A stretch of 64,000 nucleotides of DNA from Pseudisothecium myosuroides (GCA_951799445.1 OX637293.1:26040001-26104000), one strand, 5' to 3'; shown: positions 36,214-48,625, numbered from the stretch's first letter. Notes: generated by a model from the sequence alone, not told the origin. Numbers and translations: made by a program.

Positions 36214-37139
36214 TTCTACTAATCCTAATTTACATATCCCAATATCCCACATCGATTGTTTTACCTCCTATCCCCCCCTTCTATAAAGAGATTGTTTGTA
36301 GGTTTTCATTTACTCACAACAAAAGCAACTTTAAAATCTGTGTGAGATCGTTGCCGAATTCTTTTATTATTTTTTATTTTAATGCCAAATTTTTAAGAAA
36401 TGATATTTTAAAGTGCCTAATTGTGATCCCTACATATTCTTGCCTCAAATGTACTCCCTCTATTCATGAGAGTCTAGAGCCGCCAATTTTGAAAATACAT
36501 GTTTTCAATTCAATGAAAATTCACTATGAGAAACTTGTGTTTTTTTGGATGTCAAGGTTTTGACAGCCGCGTGTCGTGGTTGATGTTTTTCTATGTTTGT
36601 CTTGATGTCCAAAAAATTGCGTTGTTGTGGACATGGCAAAAACATTGAATTTGCATTCAGACATTAGCATGTTTTCCTCTAGACATCGCAAAAAATATGG
36701 GTCAATGGGGTCCTCAAAGGTCACCATGTGGCTGCTACCTGGGCGCGGGAAGCCACCTTGGCAAATTTTTCATCCACTGCATATCCGTGACGTGGCAATG
36801 ACGTGTCATCTGACGTGGAGGCCAAAATAAGGTGACATGGCACCCAGAGCTATTGATGTGGCATTTTCAAGAGTGACCTTCCCCATTGTTTAAGAATTGT
36901 AGTGATGTTGTATATGACATGAGCATGGACATCTTGTTGTCTTGGATGTCTTTGAAGACAGGTTCTAAGACGTATTTAGAGACGTCACCTTGGATGTCCT
37001 TCCGTTTTTTGAGACGTCAACTTCAATGTCTAGATATCTTGTGCAAAAACATACAGACGTCCGCTTTTCACCATGAATACCTTTTTCAATGTTTAGTATA
37101 ATGTTAATATGGAGAGCCACACGTGTCCTATATAATGCA

Positions 37140-37255
37140 CATATGCATTTCATAATGTCCAATACAACATGTCATACACCATACACAATACACCTTATAC
37201 AATACAACATACATAATACACCATATACAATATGTCATACAAAATATATCATATT
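37140..37255. repeat. Low-complexity ATACA-rich tract inside the CACTA element
   Basis: Words such as ATACACCATA, CAATACAACAT and ATACAATAT are repeated irregularly. Confidence 0.6.
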
Positions 37256-37299
37256 TGGCAATTATGTCACATGGCTTGAAAAGCCACTTGATGTGATAA

Positions 37300-37385
37300 T
37301 ATAAAGAAGAGAAGACAACCTCTTTATACAAGTGGGGTGGTAAGAGGGAAGACAAACCATATGGATTATGTAAAACGTAGAAATT
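37300..37385. repeat. Dispersed repeat shared with 10250-10330 and 36215-36300
   Basis: AAGAGAAGACAACCTCTTTATACAAG-like sequence followed by GGTAAGAGGGAAGACAA-like sequence also occurs next to both foldback elements (inverted at 36.2 kb). Here it sits nested within the CACTA element without a foldback. Confidence 0.6.
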
Positions 37386-40167
37386 ATGTTTCTACAAGGC
37401 AGTATGTAGACGTCTAGCAAGACGTCAGGAGGATAGAGTGAGTTGTCCACTTCTATGTCTCAACTCCTAGTGAATGTAATGAAACACACATTAGACAACA
37501 AAAGGTACAAGTTCACATTTGAATGGAGATGAAGACGATCTTGCTCCAATTTATGTCTCTCAAATCATCTTGAAGTCTCCATAGATTTCTTTACAAATGT
37601 CCTAATGTCTCATACTACGTCTTCAAACATGTTATAAAATCTCAAACTATATCTCATGCTACGTCTTGTGTGCATGCAATGTTGACGTTGAACCTAGCGC
37701 TTTGCCGTTCTACGATGTCAAGTTATTCAGTACATGTTGATGTCTCCCTTCATGTTCTTGTGGATGCTTTTGTATAAGTAGACCTTGTAAAGAAATTTTC
37801 TTTGCAAACACACACATCAATTCCCGAACATCTTTGTAGACATATCTTGAACCTCGTATATGGCATCTACATAACGCGTGCATTTGTTGCATTCACTATT
37901 CTAATCAATGTCGAAGCGGTGCATGATATACATAGGGAGTACATTTTGGCAAAGGCCTAGAGATGGCAAGAGCGTGAAGCTTTTTCTGTGACATAGAGGC
38001 ATTTGCACCCGGCAAAAACTGTGCATTACCCATCCAAACTAAGCTGCTTCCCACCCTTTGCGCAATTGTTGATGTCTGCTGTGAAGGAAGATGAACATTC
38101 TAGATGTCCACTGGAAGATTACATTAGACATTAAGCACAACCTCCATATAGCGGAGTGTGACATCGCACAATCAAATGTATTGTCATGATATGCACCTAC
38201 ATGTTCGAAACTTAGAAGGCAAACTTGTCACCCAAGACTCAAGTGTAGTAGCGTGTTTCACCCGCCAACTTCTTTGGGGTCTAGTGAATGGGAGGCCAAT
38301 GGTTTATTGAAACCACTACATTACCGTAGTAGGCAATGGCGCAATCCCTAAGTACAAAGTGTAGCATGTCCTTCACATCTCTCTGTGAGAAGATGCAGAC
38401 ATCACTGAGGATGTGTGAATGAAACATGAGGTTGTCCACCTCCATGTTTTCTAGGACAACCTCGTATCTGCAATGCAGTCATGAGGTAACACAAGTACTA
38501 GTTGCGAACATCAAATGTGACACGTGTCAAACGTCACGTGAAAGGAGAGGGCTACTCATATGACAGCCTTATGCATCATTTTCTCATTTTCCCAATGTGT
38601 TCTTTGTAAATGACTTTTTCACTAAAAGATGCCACATTTAATTATTTTTGGACTTTTGAAAGTCCAGAACTAATAATGGTCATCGAGAGGAAAAAAATTG
38701 GTCATCAGGAAATAATCCAAAACATTGAGAGTTCTATGCAAAACAGGATATCAATAGAAACATTGGGAGATCTGCCGATGTTTATTTTAGAAGATCTCCC
38801 AATGTATAGTCCAGAATTCATTGAATAGTCCAAAATTAGTTAAATATGGCATAAAAGCCAAGTGCAATGAAATGCAATCTTTGTTTTCAAACAAAGAACA
38901 ATGTACTTTCTTTCCATTTTTAAAACCTCTACATTATTTTTTTGTTGCACATGCATGTCTGCAGTCAAATATCCAACCAAAAATTCCAATTGAAATATCC
39001 GCGTGCCCCTTGCATTGAGTATGTGTGTTTCATGTAATCATAGACCTGTTTGTTGCACATGGTAGCACTCACTACTGGACAATCATGTGGACACAAAAAA
39101 GACAAAAGGGTACCTCAGGATTGTGTGGATATCACAGACAACAACAATTGTTTGTCAGGTGGATGTTACGCCGTTTGGCCAAATATGACGAAAAGCACAT
39201 CGGTCAACAAACGGTTCAACATCATAGTTGCAATATCATGAAGACAATGTTTCTAGATATAATGTCTGAAGAAACGTCAAGACGTCTCTGGTGACGTTTT
39301 TGGGAACATTAGAATTTGACCGTATGGGTAGCCCTGTATGCTGATGTGGCATGCCACGTCACTTAATTTCCACGTCATCAGACACATCATTTTTTTTCTG
39401 GGACTGCCTTTTTTCATTTTTAAAAACTTAGGCAAACATTTTATACCAGACCACATTAATTTTTTTAATTTATCCGTAGTGAAAATAGACCCTTGTTGCT
39501 GACGTGTCACTCCATGTTTTCACAAACAATCATTATGACATAAATATGTCATTAGTTATGTCTCTTGTAACATCGTTGTTTTTGCTGACAACAACTCGTT
39601 GGGAGTGTAGTATTCCACTATTTCCTGCAACATCTACAAAAATTTGCTATTTTGCTACATGCGGTCGTCAGACATCCCAATGTTTGGCTAGACATAGTAT
39701 GTCTGGCCGTGGATATACTGCGTTTTGGGTCAAACATCTAGAAAAACACAGGTTTCTTATAGTGATTTATGGTTTATTCATTTGATGTCCAATAAATACA
39801 TAAGGAAAGAATCTAAAGTATTCTTTTGACTTCCACCAAGATCCAACCAAGAATTATACTCAATTGCTTATTCACATGCATTGAGTTGTAGTTACCTTAG
39901 TGAGGTTGTAGAAATGACACATTTCATAAATCGTAGTGTATAAATAATAGGATTCAGATGAGGTTCAATTTGTGATTCTTGACCACCTAACCCACATTTG
40001 GACTGTCTAGGTTTCCTTATTGGTTTAGAGGTAGTGGATTCATACGAATTAAGAAGTTAGTGACATTGACTTTAGGAAGAGCTAGACTCTGTGAACTAAT
40101 CAAAATTTTCAAGAAGGAAGTCTTAATAGTTTAGGGCTGGATTACATACTATAATTAGGGCAGTTGA

Positions 40168-40200
40168 CACTAGTAGAAAATATGCCCTTGTAGACTAAGC
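40168..40200 (+). other. Unpaired CACTA-like end
   Basis: CACTAGTAGAAAATATGCCC has the look of a CACTA terminus. I find no inverted partner downstream, so this is a possible truncated end only. Confidence 0.3.
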
Positions 40201-40375
40201 TTTAATTAAAACCCACACTCACTAACTTGTTTCCACTAATGCACATTAGCTTTTGTGACTTCAATGGAATGGAAGAAACATTACTTGCCCCTTTGGCCGC
40301 GTACAATATTCATCAATGAATTTGGAGAATTCTTTATGATTCTCCACTCCTTTGATTCCACATGTAATTATCAAC

Positions 40376-40660
40376 TAAAGCAAGATTGGAGAAGGAGGAC
40401 TTTCTATGGTAGAGGCATCCAAAAGCATCTTTAGACCCAACGGCGTCCCTTTCTAGGAAGGGTAGTCATTTCAAAACCTAAATGTAGACAAACCATACAT
40501 AGTTTATTGTTTGTTGACCAGAATAATAAGCCATGTATGGTCCACCTAGATTTGTGTTTTAGAATTATTCCCCTTCCTAGAAAGGAACGCCATTCGGTCC
40601 TGGGACGCTTTCGAGTGCCTCTATCTTACCGTGACTCCCCTAATCAATTGTATCTTATCT
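40376..40660. mobile_element. Foldback element with about 100-125-bp arms
   Basis: The left arm includes GGTAGAGGCATCCAAAAGC, CCCTTTCTAGGAAGGG and AAACCATACATAG. The right arm includes GCCATGTATGG, CCCCTTCCTAGAAAGG and GAGTGCCTCTATCTTACC. The arms pair at roughly three quarters of positions around a short loop near 40515-40525. The plus-strand open frame here is a by-product. Confidence 0.75.
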
Positions 40661-40899
40661 TGGAGATGGATTACAGTGACAGAGCATTGCAGCTTTTTCC
40701 AGCAAATTCTTCGTGCATTGCAATTGACCGATAACTTACAATAGACAACGTATTCCCTATTAGGCCATTACATGGAACACTAAATGCACTAACTTGTTGA
40801 AATGGCAATTTTGGGAGTTGATACTTTAGTCTTTAGTTTCCAGTCTCTCAGCCCCACTTGAGTCATGGCAGACTTGAAGTGAAGCATCTCTCATGTTGC

Positions 40900-43800
40900 T
40901 CATCATTCCTTGGGTGCCTAATATTCTCTTGTTAAGGACTGTTCTCTTCTTTTCTCTTCTCTTCTGGACCACCTGGGGTCCTCAAAGTCTAAGTAAGATT
41001 CGTTCGTAGCAAACTTTGACATCCGTCCTTTTCTTTCAACACCCCGCCATTCTGCAAAGGAAATGGGGAGAAGAAACAGTGTGATTTTCAAATGTGACCC
41101 ACCCTTCACCTTAATTTTTGATGCCCAAGTGGTCATTCAAAAGTCAGGGAATACAAATTGAAGCTTAACGTACTGTACGTTGTTGGGCAGAATCAAGGAC
41201 CTTTGTCTTGACGGCTCTTCTCTCTTCATTGATGTCCTCTGGCTGTTGCTTGTGTTTCATTTGTGTTGCAGTGGAATTCCATTTCGCATTTGCTTTAATA
41301 ATGAATAAATAAACATTCATGAATAGCCTGTAGTGGCTACAACTGATTTATGTTTGGGACGGTGAGCTCTCTCGACACATCCCTGGATCCAACTAAGGTA
41401 AACCAGCCCATCATGGTCAAATGACCCATGATGGACACCTAATGACCCCATTCATAACATTGTTAATCAGCACAAGAGGGGTCCCTTTTTGTTTCGCCAG
41501 AAAGGGGAAGCCCCCCTGCATTGAAACTTCGTATTTCACTGTTGAGTTGGGCAAGTAGCCATTCACAGTCTCTGATTTCTGACACAACAGGATCAGAACC
41601 TCTCTTCAGCCAACTAATACTTTTGGTTGCAATATAACTATAGTCCCTCCAAGGCATTCCGAAAGGGATTCCGAAGCTTTATGCCCAATTAGCAATGTTA
41701 TGTTGTGGTTTTTCAGACCACAATCAATGCCTTACATGGTAGTTATGGAGTAATTAGTGAAATCTATAGGTACTTTCAACTTTTCAATGTAAAATTCTTT
41801 GTAAAAACTGATTTTTTAGGTCTTTCATGTTTGAAAATGTTCTGATTGCATTGGGTAGGAAGATGACCATATTGGATTTGATTTTGTTGGTCATGAGGTG
41901 GCCTACAGACCCCTATGGGCTAATCACTTCAGAAATTCAGAACTAATTCATACTTGGTCCAAAAAATAGAATTTCAAATGTCCTCACTATCTCTCACACT
42001 TATCTTTGTGAGGGAAAAAAATTGAAAAATTTCAGCAATGGCATGAGGGTAGACCCCAAAGTTTGACCATGATGGGCTGGTTTACCTTATTAACAAAGTT
42101 CAGACGTTCAAGTTGAGTTCACCAAACTACTATAGATGGCTGCAATTTAAGGGGCTTGTATCTCCTTCATCCAATGTTTGTTTTCAATGTTCCCCTTGAA
42201 GTCTAGTTATTGGGGAAAAAATTTCATGTCAATCCAAGTTGTTTTGAATGTTTGGGAGCAATTCGAAGTTCAAAATCCCAACATTTTTGGATTCTAGTGA
42301 ACTTCCGCAACTTGTTTCTTCTTCATACACTGTCCGTTTCCAATAATTGTTTTTTGTAAAAGTTGTGCATACTAGTCTAGTTTGTGTGGCTAAAATTGCA
42401 TATCACTTCAAAAAGATATGAATGACTGAGAAGCATTTTAGTAGAAAGAGTTTCAGCTTTAGATGTGTTTTTTTGCAACTTTTCTTGCTATTTTTTTACA
42501 TTTGAAAGTCATTTTGCAAACACAATGAGTGGATTCAATGATGTTTTCTTCCACCAATGTGTTTGTCTATTAATTTTGAATCATTTTTGAGTTTAAATAT
42601 TTTTCATTTGAAGAGGTTTAGAAATCGAATCTCACCTCCAAATGTGTTTCGAGGAAAATTTCAGCATCTTTTTTCTACACTAAAACATTATAATCTTGCA
42701 ATCTACACGGTCAAATGACTCCAAATTTGATTCACGTCATCTACATCACGTACACTACAAGATTGTACAGTTGATAATTTTATACCTTACTAACAGTTTG
42801 AACTATATCACTTCAAAAGCAATGATGTTTTTAAACCCAAAAAGGCCCTGGGCCTTGAAGGGCTAAGGCTAGACTAGGCGGGGTAGTCCAAATTTCCAAA
42901 ATTGTCAAGAAATATTATAGAATGCAATTTAGAAGAAGAATCTAATGATGACTCTCAAATAATAGTTAGAAAATAGGATCCATAGATCATATCCATATGG
43001 TAAGATCAACGTGTAACTACACCGATATTTTCGGTAAAATTTGATGTCAAAAATTGGAAATTCCTTATTAAGGTGATTATAGATTGAATATTTGTGATTT
43101 TCACAAGAATTATTTCCCTTGAAGTTCAAAATTTTAATTTTTAGTCATAGTGATTTTTGAACATATTTATTCTATTTTTTTTTCAAGTCGTTTTTGAAGA
43201 ATCACTTTTTCAACTGAAAAAGTTGTTTTTTGAGGCTAGACCTACAAGTATCCTTTGAATTATAGAATATGTGCAAAGCAAAGTCCTTAAAATCTATACC
43301 TTGCAAATGCTAAAGAAGTAAAGAACTTACACAAATATAGATCTTTCAAAAAAATTGAAGGATGGAAAAATGCATTTTTTTAAAACTTGGGATGTATTTG
43401 CATTCATCCGGTTTCAAAATTTGAACACTTGGTCCTTAACCCCTAAAGTTCCAAGGCCTTGTTTTCGTCAAAAAACATTCAAAATTGCCATTTCTAGTGC
43501 AAAGAGATTTTTTTTTAAATGGTCTTATTTTTGCATATTTAACTAATAGATCTTGAAGTAGACTAGTATGACAATGTGTGGAAAAATTTCGGACATTTTA
43601 ACTGCATAGATTTCAAGATAAGTGCACTCAAAGTGAAGATAACATGTTTTTTGGCACCATGGCAAACTAGTTTATGAGACTTTGAATCTTTAGAACTTTA
43701 AAACTCTAAATGATAGATTTTGAATTTTAAAAAATTGATCATGAAGAATTAATTTGAACATATAGGAAAAACAAAAGTTTTAAAAAAATGACTTTCATTC

Positions 43801-45050
43801 TTTACAAAATTATTAAACAGAAGAAGGTACATGATAGAAGGGGGAAAAATCACTAATACCTCTAAGATGGAATTAAAAGATGCTAATTCCAATGGTGAGA
43901 TTATTCTACCCAAAAAGATATTCTTGTGGAAATTTTTTTTTAATATGAAATTCAGCTCAAAAACAAATCTAATACATTATTTTCTCAAAAAGATGCTTTG
44001 ATTGCATGCATAATAAGATGCTCCATTACTTTCCAAATGGAATGAATCAAAGCTTTGCAAGTAGAAAGAATACAATCTATGAGAAATTAAATTTAAAAAA
44101 AAATTATTTCAAGTTTTTGTAGATTTTTTTGCCCGCCGAGTTCAATTTTGGGCTTATTGTGGTATAAATTTTGCTCCCAAGCAATTGAAATAAAATTTAC
44201 CTTCCCAAAAATCTAATAAGTTTTCCTATCTTATAAAAAAAATTCAACCAAAATTGAGCCTATAAAAACCTCCCCAATATCCATTTTGTCTCCCAAAGGG
44301 GCAATGGGACTTTAGGGATTAATGGGTTAAAGATGAATCAAGGTATCCAAGATGCTTTGATGTTCTAACATCTAATATTTCTCAGGATGAGAAAATATTG
44401 AAAATGAAAATGAATGAAAATATTGAGAATGAAAATGTTGAGCAACCAATTACAAAAATTCTTGAATCAATTGGAAGATTATCTTTTTAAAAGAAGTCAT
44501 ATATAAGTTTAAGTAGATATACTAGATTGATGGAGAAAATATGATGAAAGAATCAAATGCTGTTGGAAATTATTCAGTGTACCTATAATAAACCATGTGT
44601 GTATAAATTTCAACGCCCCTATCTTATGTGTATGTATGTTTGCACGTATTTGTATGTATGTATACAAATATATATGTGTGTATCCATACATATCTCTATG
44701 TGTGTGTATGTGCACGTGTATCAAAACTTTAAAAAATAATATTTTTAATTATTGAAATATTTATTTTTTAATATTAATTGGTTACAAAATATTGAAGAAA
44801 AAAACTAAGTATATCTAAAAAACAATTTTCAATCCTATTCATATTAAAAAAAATTAGGTTGTCTTAAAAATGAAAAAAGTATAATCAACTCTATTTATTG
44901 TTAGGATATCTCAAATATTGATGCACTGGTCATCTGGATATACTCCGTATTTTCTATAAATATTTGAAATACAGAAATACAGTAATATTTTATTTTTCAC
45001 CTATATTGGGGTCATTTCAAATGTTACTTGAGTTGGGAGTTTTTGTTATA
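40900..45050. other. AT-rich intergenic DNA, no gene seen
   Basis: No supportable gene occurs in 4 kb. Two TTGACCATGATGGG-type words occur in inverse orientation near 41410 and 42063. A TGTATG/GTGTGTAT microsatellite-like tract lies at about 44625-44720. Confidence 0.45.
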
Positions 45051-45055
45051 AGGTA

Positions 45056-45147
45056 CAGTAGAACCTCTCTAAGCTGATCGGTCCCGAACCAGTCTGACAG
45101 ATTGGTTTATAGAGGTTCATTGACTTAGAGAGGTGTGAGCTCCCAAT
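45056..45147. mobile_element. Pogo-like (Tc1/mariner) element end
   Basis: CAGTAGAACCTCTCTAAG is preceded by TA, the target dinucleotide of this superfamily. It is followed by GGTTTATAGAGGTTCATTG and CTTAGAGAGGT. From memory, plant pogo elements such as Lemi/Emigrant begin CAGTAAAACCTCTATAAA and carry the same inner words. The opposite end is not seen, so it is a fragment. Confidence 0.5.
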
Positions 45148-45987
45148 TTGTCACTTGGGACTCGTAGAATTATTTTTTTGGAAATTTGCAATTTAAGTTG
45201 ATAAAAGTATAGAAAAATCCATAAAAAGAGTGTAGAACCGAAATAGGGTTGTGTCATACCCATTATAGTATTTGGTCTAGATTTCTGTTTTTTACTTAGA
45301 ATCCCCCAAACCTTGCCTAAAAATGGTATAAAAATAACGGAAAGGTTAGATTTGGAGGATTCGAGTCACACAGCCCCAAAAGGGCTAAATCCCACTATGA
45401 ATGTGGCGATTCATGGCTAGGTCGGTCCGAGGGATCCACAGCGAGGCCACTAGGTCGGGTCCTAGAGTTAGATTTAGAATTCTCCATTAGATCGACGAAT
45501 TCCCAAAATCCCGATTGTTAGCATGTAGGAGCCACTCACGCAAGATCGGGCCTGTGAGGAATCTACAGCCCCAGGATGGTGTTCTAGGATGAATCCCATG
45601 CCAGGAGTCCAGCGGCGAAATCGGTTCGCCAAGATTCCTCCACCTGCAGAAGATTCCCGCACCGTCGCTAATTCAAGGAGATGTCCGGTTTAAATCTCCA
45701 TTGACCAATCGTGTCAGGTACGGAAACACACCCGCACGTCTTTCATGCGACTCCCTGAGAGGTCACGTGAAAAATCCCGGCATCTTCCGACTTGCAGAAG
45801 AACCTTTTTCCGGGTGGTCAACCCTCCTAACCTCCAACGGGAATTTCATGGAAATTACCCAGGTTACAATAAAATCTCACTAAAAATTAGACTAGCTTGT
45901 TTTATGTTAATAATGCGCTTCGTGAAGTTTCACGACATTCCGATAGCGGCAAGTACCCGAACCGGCGAGATTCCTCGGGAATTAACC

Positions 45988-46010
45988 ACGTGGCGGGGTC
46001 CCCGCCACGT
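45988..46010. promoter_or_regulatory. 23-bp perfect palindrome containing G-box/ABRE words
   Basis: ACGTGGCGGGG, a central T, then CCCCGCCACGT. CACGTGGC at 45987-45994 is a plant G-box/ABRE-type word. It lies about 410 bp upstream of the LTR TATA box. The LTR remnant carries GCCACGTGGC at 24393-24402, but there it lies downstream of TATA. Confidence 0.45.
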
Positions 46011-46420
46011 TGACCGGCATTCCGGGACTATACGATGGCGAAACGAAGTCAACCAAAAGTCCTTCCCAACTCTCTCGCACCTACCGGAGACCCTAGGCTA
46101 TTCACATTTCTCAAAATAGGAGACCCCCAAGATCTAGGATTTTACCACGATTTGGTTTTTAAACTAAATTAGCCTACGATGGGTTTTTGGCCTCGGTACG
46201 GGAGGAAGGGGATCTTGAACTAAACACGGCGTTCTGGATCCAACGGCGCAATCTGTTCGGCGATTGGAGCTAATCTCCAAAAGTTAGGATGTTGGTCCAG
46301 CATAGATGGTAGAAGTAGAAATTTAGGATGTAGGATGAAAATCTTTGAGGATGAGGATGAAAATCCCCGTTGATAAGGTTACCTTAGAACTCTAGAGGAA
46401 GGGGTGAGCCCTTGGAAACC

Positions 46421-46428
46421 TATATAAG
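46421..46428 (+). promoter_or_regulatory. LTR TATA box
   Basis: TATATAAG sits in GGTGAGCCCTTGGAAACC TATATAAGGG and matches the same block near 23258. Transcription of the element probably starts about 30 bp downstream. Confidence 0.65.
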
Positions 46429-46859
46429 GGCCCCATTTCTCTCTCTAGAACACCTCCAATTCTTGTTTTGGATCCGTGGGTCCAAGTTATTTTGGATATT
46501 TTGGCGTTTCAAGCCAAAAACCTCTATGGTGTTTTCGGAGCACTTTTGGCTCCATTGTTGCTTATTTTCAAGCTTTGAAGGTCCTTGGGGGTCCTTCAAC
46601 CTTGCTTTGTGTACTCTTTTGTGCAGTTTTTGTACTTTGTTGTAGGTGGAGAGCCTCTCTCTTCCTCTTGTACGTGTTGTGATCTAACTTGTGAAGTTAA
46701 GAGTCTTTTGTTTTGTATCTTGCACTAATCCTAAAGTCACCTCCCACCGTACCTTGGCGATGCCGCTTTGGGGGGCCTTTAGCGTGTGAGCGTTGTGTTG
46801 CCACGTGATCTAACTTGCCAGTTTTTCCCTTTGGAGTTTTTTTTACATCCTCTTCTAAT

Positions 46860-47330
46860 ATTCTCCTTGTTGAGTGGACCCCCCTCTGGGACGGCGAAGC
46901 TTTGGACCTCCTTGTACATGTTTTTGCTAAAGTTCTTCCAAACCCTTTTCTAATCTTCTCCTTGTTGAGTGGACCCCCTCTGGGACGGCGAAGCTTTGGA
47001 CCTCCTTGTACATGTTTTGCTAAGTTTTCTTCCAAACCCTCTCCTAATCTTCTACTTGTGAAGTGGACCCCCCTCCGGGACGGCGAAGCTTTGACCCTGT
47101 GTGTGTGTTTTCTTTTAAAGTTTAGTTTTCCCTCTTCTAAAGTCTCTCCTCTTGTGTGGACCCCCCTGGAAAACGGCGAAGCTTTGAACTAGTGACAAAG
47201 TAGAGTCCTAAAGCGTGTGTTAAAAGTGTAGACGGCGGAGCTTTGAACCCCCGGGGTGTCAAGAAGTCCTAAAGTTGGTGTTAAAACCAATTTGACGGCG
47301 AAGCTTTGCATCTACCCCGTGTTTAGTTCC
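46860..47330. repeat. About 94-bp tandem array with GACGGCGAAGCTTTG core
   Basis: ACGGCGAAGC begins at about 46891, 46985, 47080 and 47173. Shorter units begin at about 47231 and 47295. The core word is shared with the 62-bp array at 23737, although unit lengths differ. Confidence 0.88.
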
Positions 47331-47499
47331 AAAGTCTAGTTTTCAAGACCTTTGAGGAAACCTCCAGAGTTTAGCTTCCAAGATATGTAGGTTTCTTTGC
47401 ATTTGTTTAGAGTAGTGTCTTCAAAAGTTTTATGTAGTTTAGTTGTTTCCAAGGTCTTAGTAAGTTTAGTACCCCCGACGTTTATTTCCCCCATTAGCC

Positions 47500-47645
47500 T
47501 TAGCAAAAATCCAGTCTTAAAATAGCCTTAGCAAAAACCCAGTCTTAAAATAGCCTTAGCAAAAATCCAGTCTTAAAACAGCCTTAGCAAAAATTCAGTC
47601 TTAGATAGCCCTAGCAAAAATTTAGTCTTTTAGCCTAGCCGGAAA
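47500..47645. repeat. About 30-bp tandem array
   Basis: TAGCCTTAGCAAAAA(T/C)CCAGTCTT-like units occur five or six times. Confidence 0.85.
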
Positions 47646-47654
47646 TTCAGTTTA

Positions 47655-47880
47655 GACAGTCAGCAACATCGGGACCAGCATACAGCAGCAACATCAGGAC
47701 CAGCATCCAGCAGCAACATCAGGCCAGCATACAGCAGCACCATCGGGAGCCAAAAAAAAAAAAACATATAAAAAAATTAATTAATTAATTAATTAAATTA
47801 ATTTTTGACCAGCCCAGCCAGCCAGCCGGAAGCCAGCCAGCCGGAAGCCAGCCAGCCGGGAGGTGGTGGGCAGGCTCGGG
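47655..47880. repeat. CAGCAACATC array, TTAA microsatellite and CCAGCCGGAAG repeats
   Basis: Four CAGCAACATCAGGACCAGCA-like units are followed by an A-run and a TTAATTAA microsatellite near 47778-47803. Repeats of CCAGCCAGCCGGAAG then run to about 47860. Confidence 0.8.
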
Positions 47881-48562
47881 GTCCAGCACCCAGCCAAATT
47901 GGTCGCTCTTTTTTGAACTCAAATTTTTTGGTCTTTTTGGGTTCTGGTTTTTTGGGTTCTCTCAAACTAACGCAAAAATCAGACCTAAAACACCACAAAA
48001 TTGTAGGACTAACCTATTACTAGCTAGGGAAGGAGTAGGATTAGGGTTTAAATCAAAAAAGGAGAAGGGAGAAAAGAGCGGAGCACCACCGTACCTGCAC
48101 ACAAATTTGTTTCACCACTCACACCTACACACAATGGAAGGAAATTAGGGGGAAGGATGTGTTATAGGAGTGGAGAGGAGAGAGACGATAAATAGTGCCT
48201 AGCTAAGAGATTAGGTAGGAAATCTAGAAGAACTCTTTGCAACCGTTGGGAGGAGGATTAGGATGACACAAAGCAAAGTTGCGTAAGAGGGTAGGATTCT
48301 CATTTAAAACTTCACGAAGTTTGAGACTAGAAGCGTAAGACCACCATCACCACGGTTGGTGGAATAGTTCAAGAGTAGAAGGAAGAGGAGGAGAGAAAGA
48401 AAAGAAGAAGGAAATGGGGGGAAAGGGTTAGAACATCATACTTGTAAAACGTTTTCTTTTCTACAACTTAAGCCGTGGGCCTTAAAAAATAAAGCAAAAA
48501 AATAAAAAAATAAATAAAGACCATAACCCAAAAATAAAAGAAGACGATCGCGAGTGGCCACC

Positions 48563-48625
48563 ATGGAGCACGAGGACGCGCACGTGGACGGGGATGACGT
48601 CATTTCCGACACTAGCAGTAACGAG
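48563..48625 (+). CDS. 21-codon LTR mini-exon supplying a start codon
   Basis: The ATG at 48563 lies in GCCACCATGG, an ideal initiation context. Twenty-one codons follow, mostly acidic (MEHEDAHVDGDDVI, then SDTSSNE), ending GAG|GTGGGT, a usable splice donor. Without splicing the frame stops after three more codons. The LTR remnant carries an exon of the same length with the same final residue and a better donor (25106-25168). The exon ends in phase 0, which fits the acceptor ATGTGAAG|GGC at 50303/50304 in front of the ATG-less ORF. The intron would be about 1.68 kb and would remove the LTR end and primer site. The function is inferred. Confidence 0.5.

Larger units (their letters stand above)
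36522..39764. mobile_element. Non-autonomous CACTA (En/Spm) transposon, 3243 bp
   Basis: The left terminus is CACTATGAGAAACTTGTG and the right terminus, inverted, is CACTATAAGAAACCTGTG. About 24 of 28 end positions match. The element is flanked by the 3-bp direct repeat ATT (36519-36521 and 39765-39767), the target-site length typical of CACTA elements. Inside both ends, words such as AGACGTC, GATGTC and GTCTTG recur in both orientations, like the subterminal repeats of this superfamily. I find no transposase frame, so mobility would need a transposase supplied from elsewhere. Confidence 0.9.

Noticed and set aside
40168..40200. Second complete CACTA element
   Set aside because: The left-type end has no inverted partner or 3-bp target duplication within reach.
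40507..40734. 75-aa plus-strand ORF
   Set aside because: It lies on the right arm of the foldback element, and no family resemblance is seen.
45340..45380. tRNA-like B box (GATTCGAGTC)
   Set aside because: There is no A box at the right distance and no cloverleaf can be drawn.
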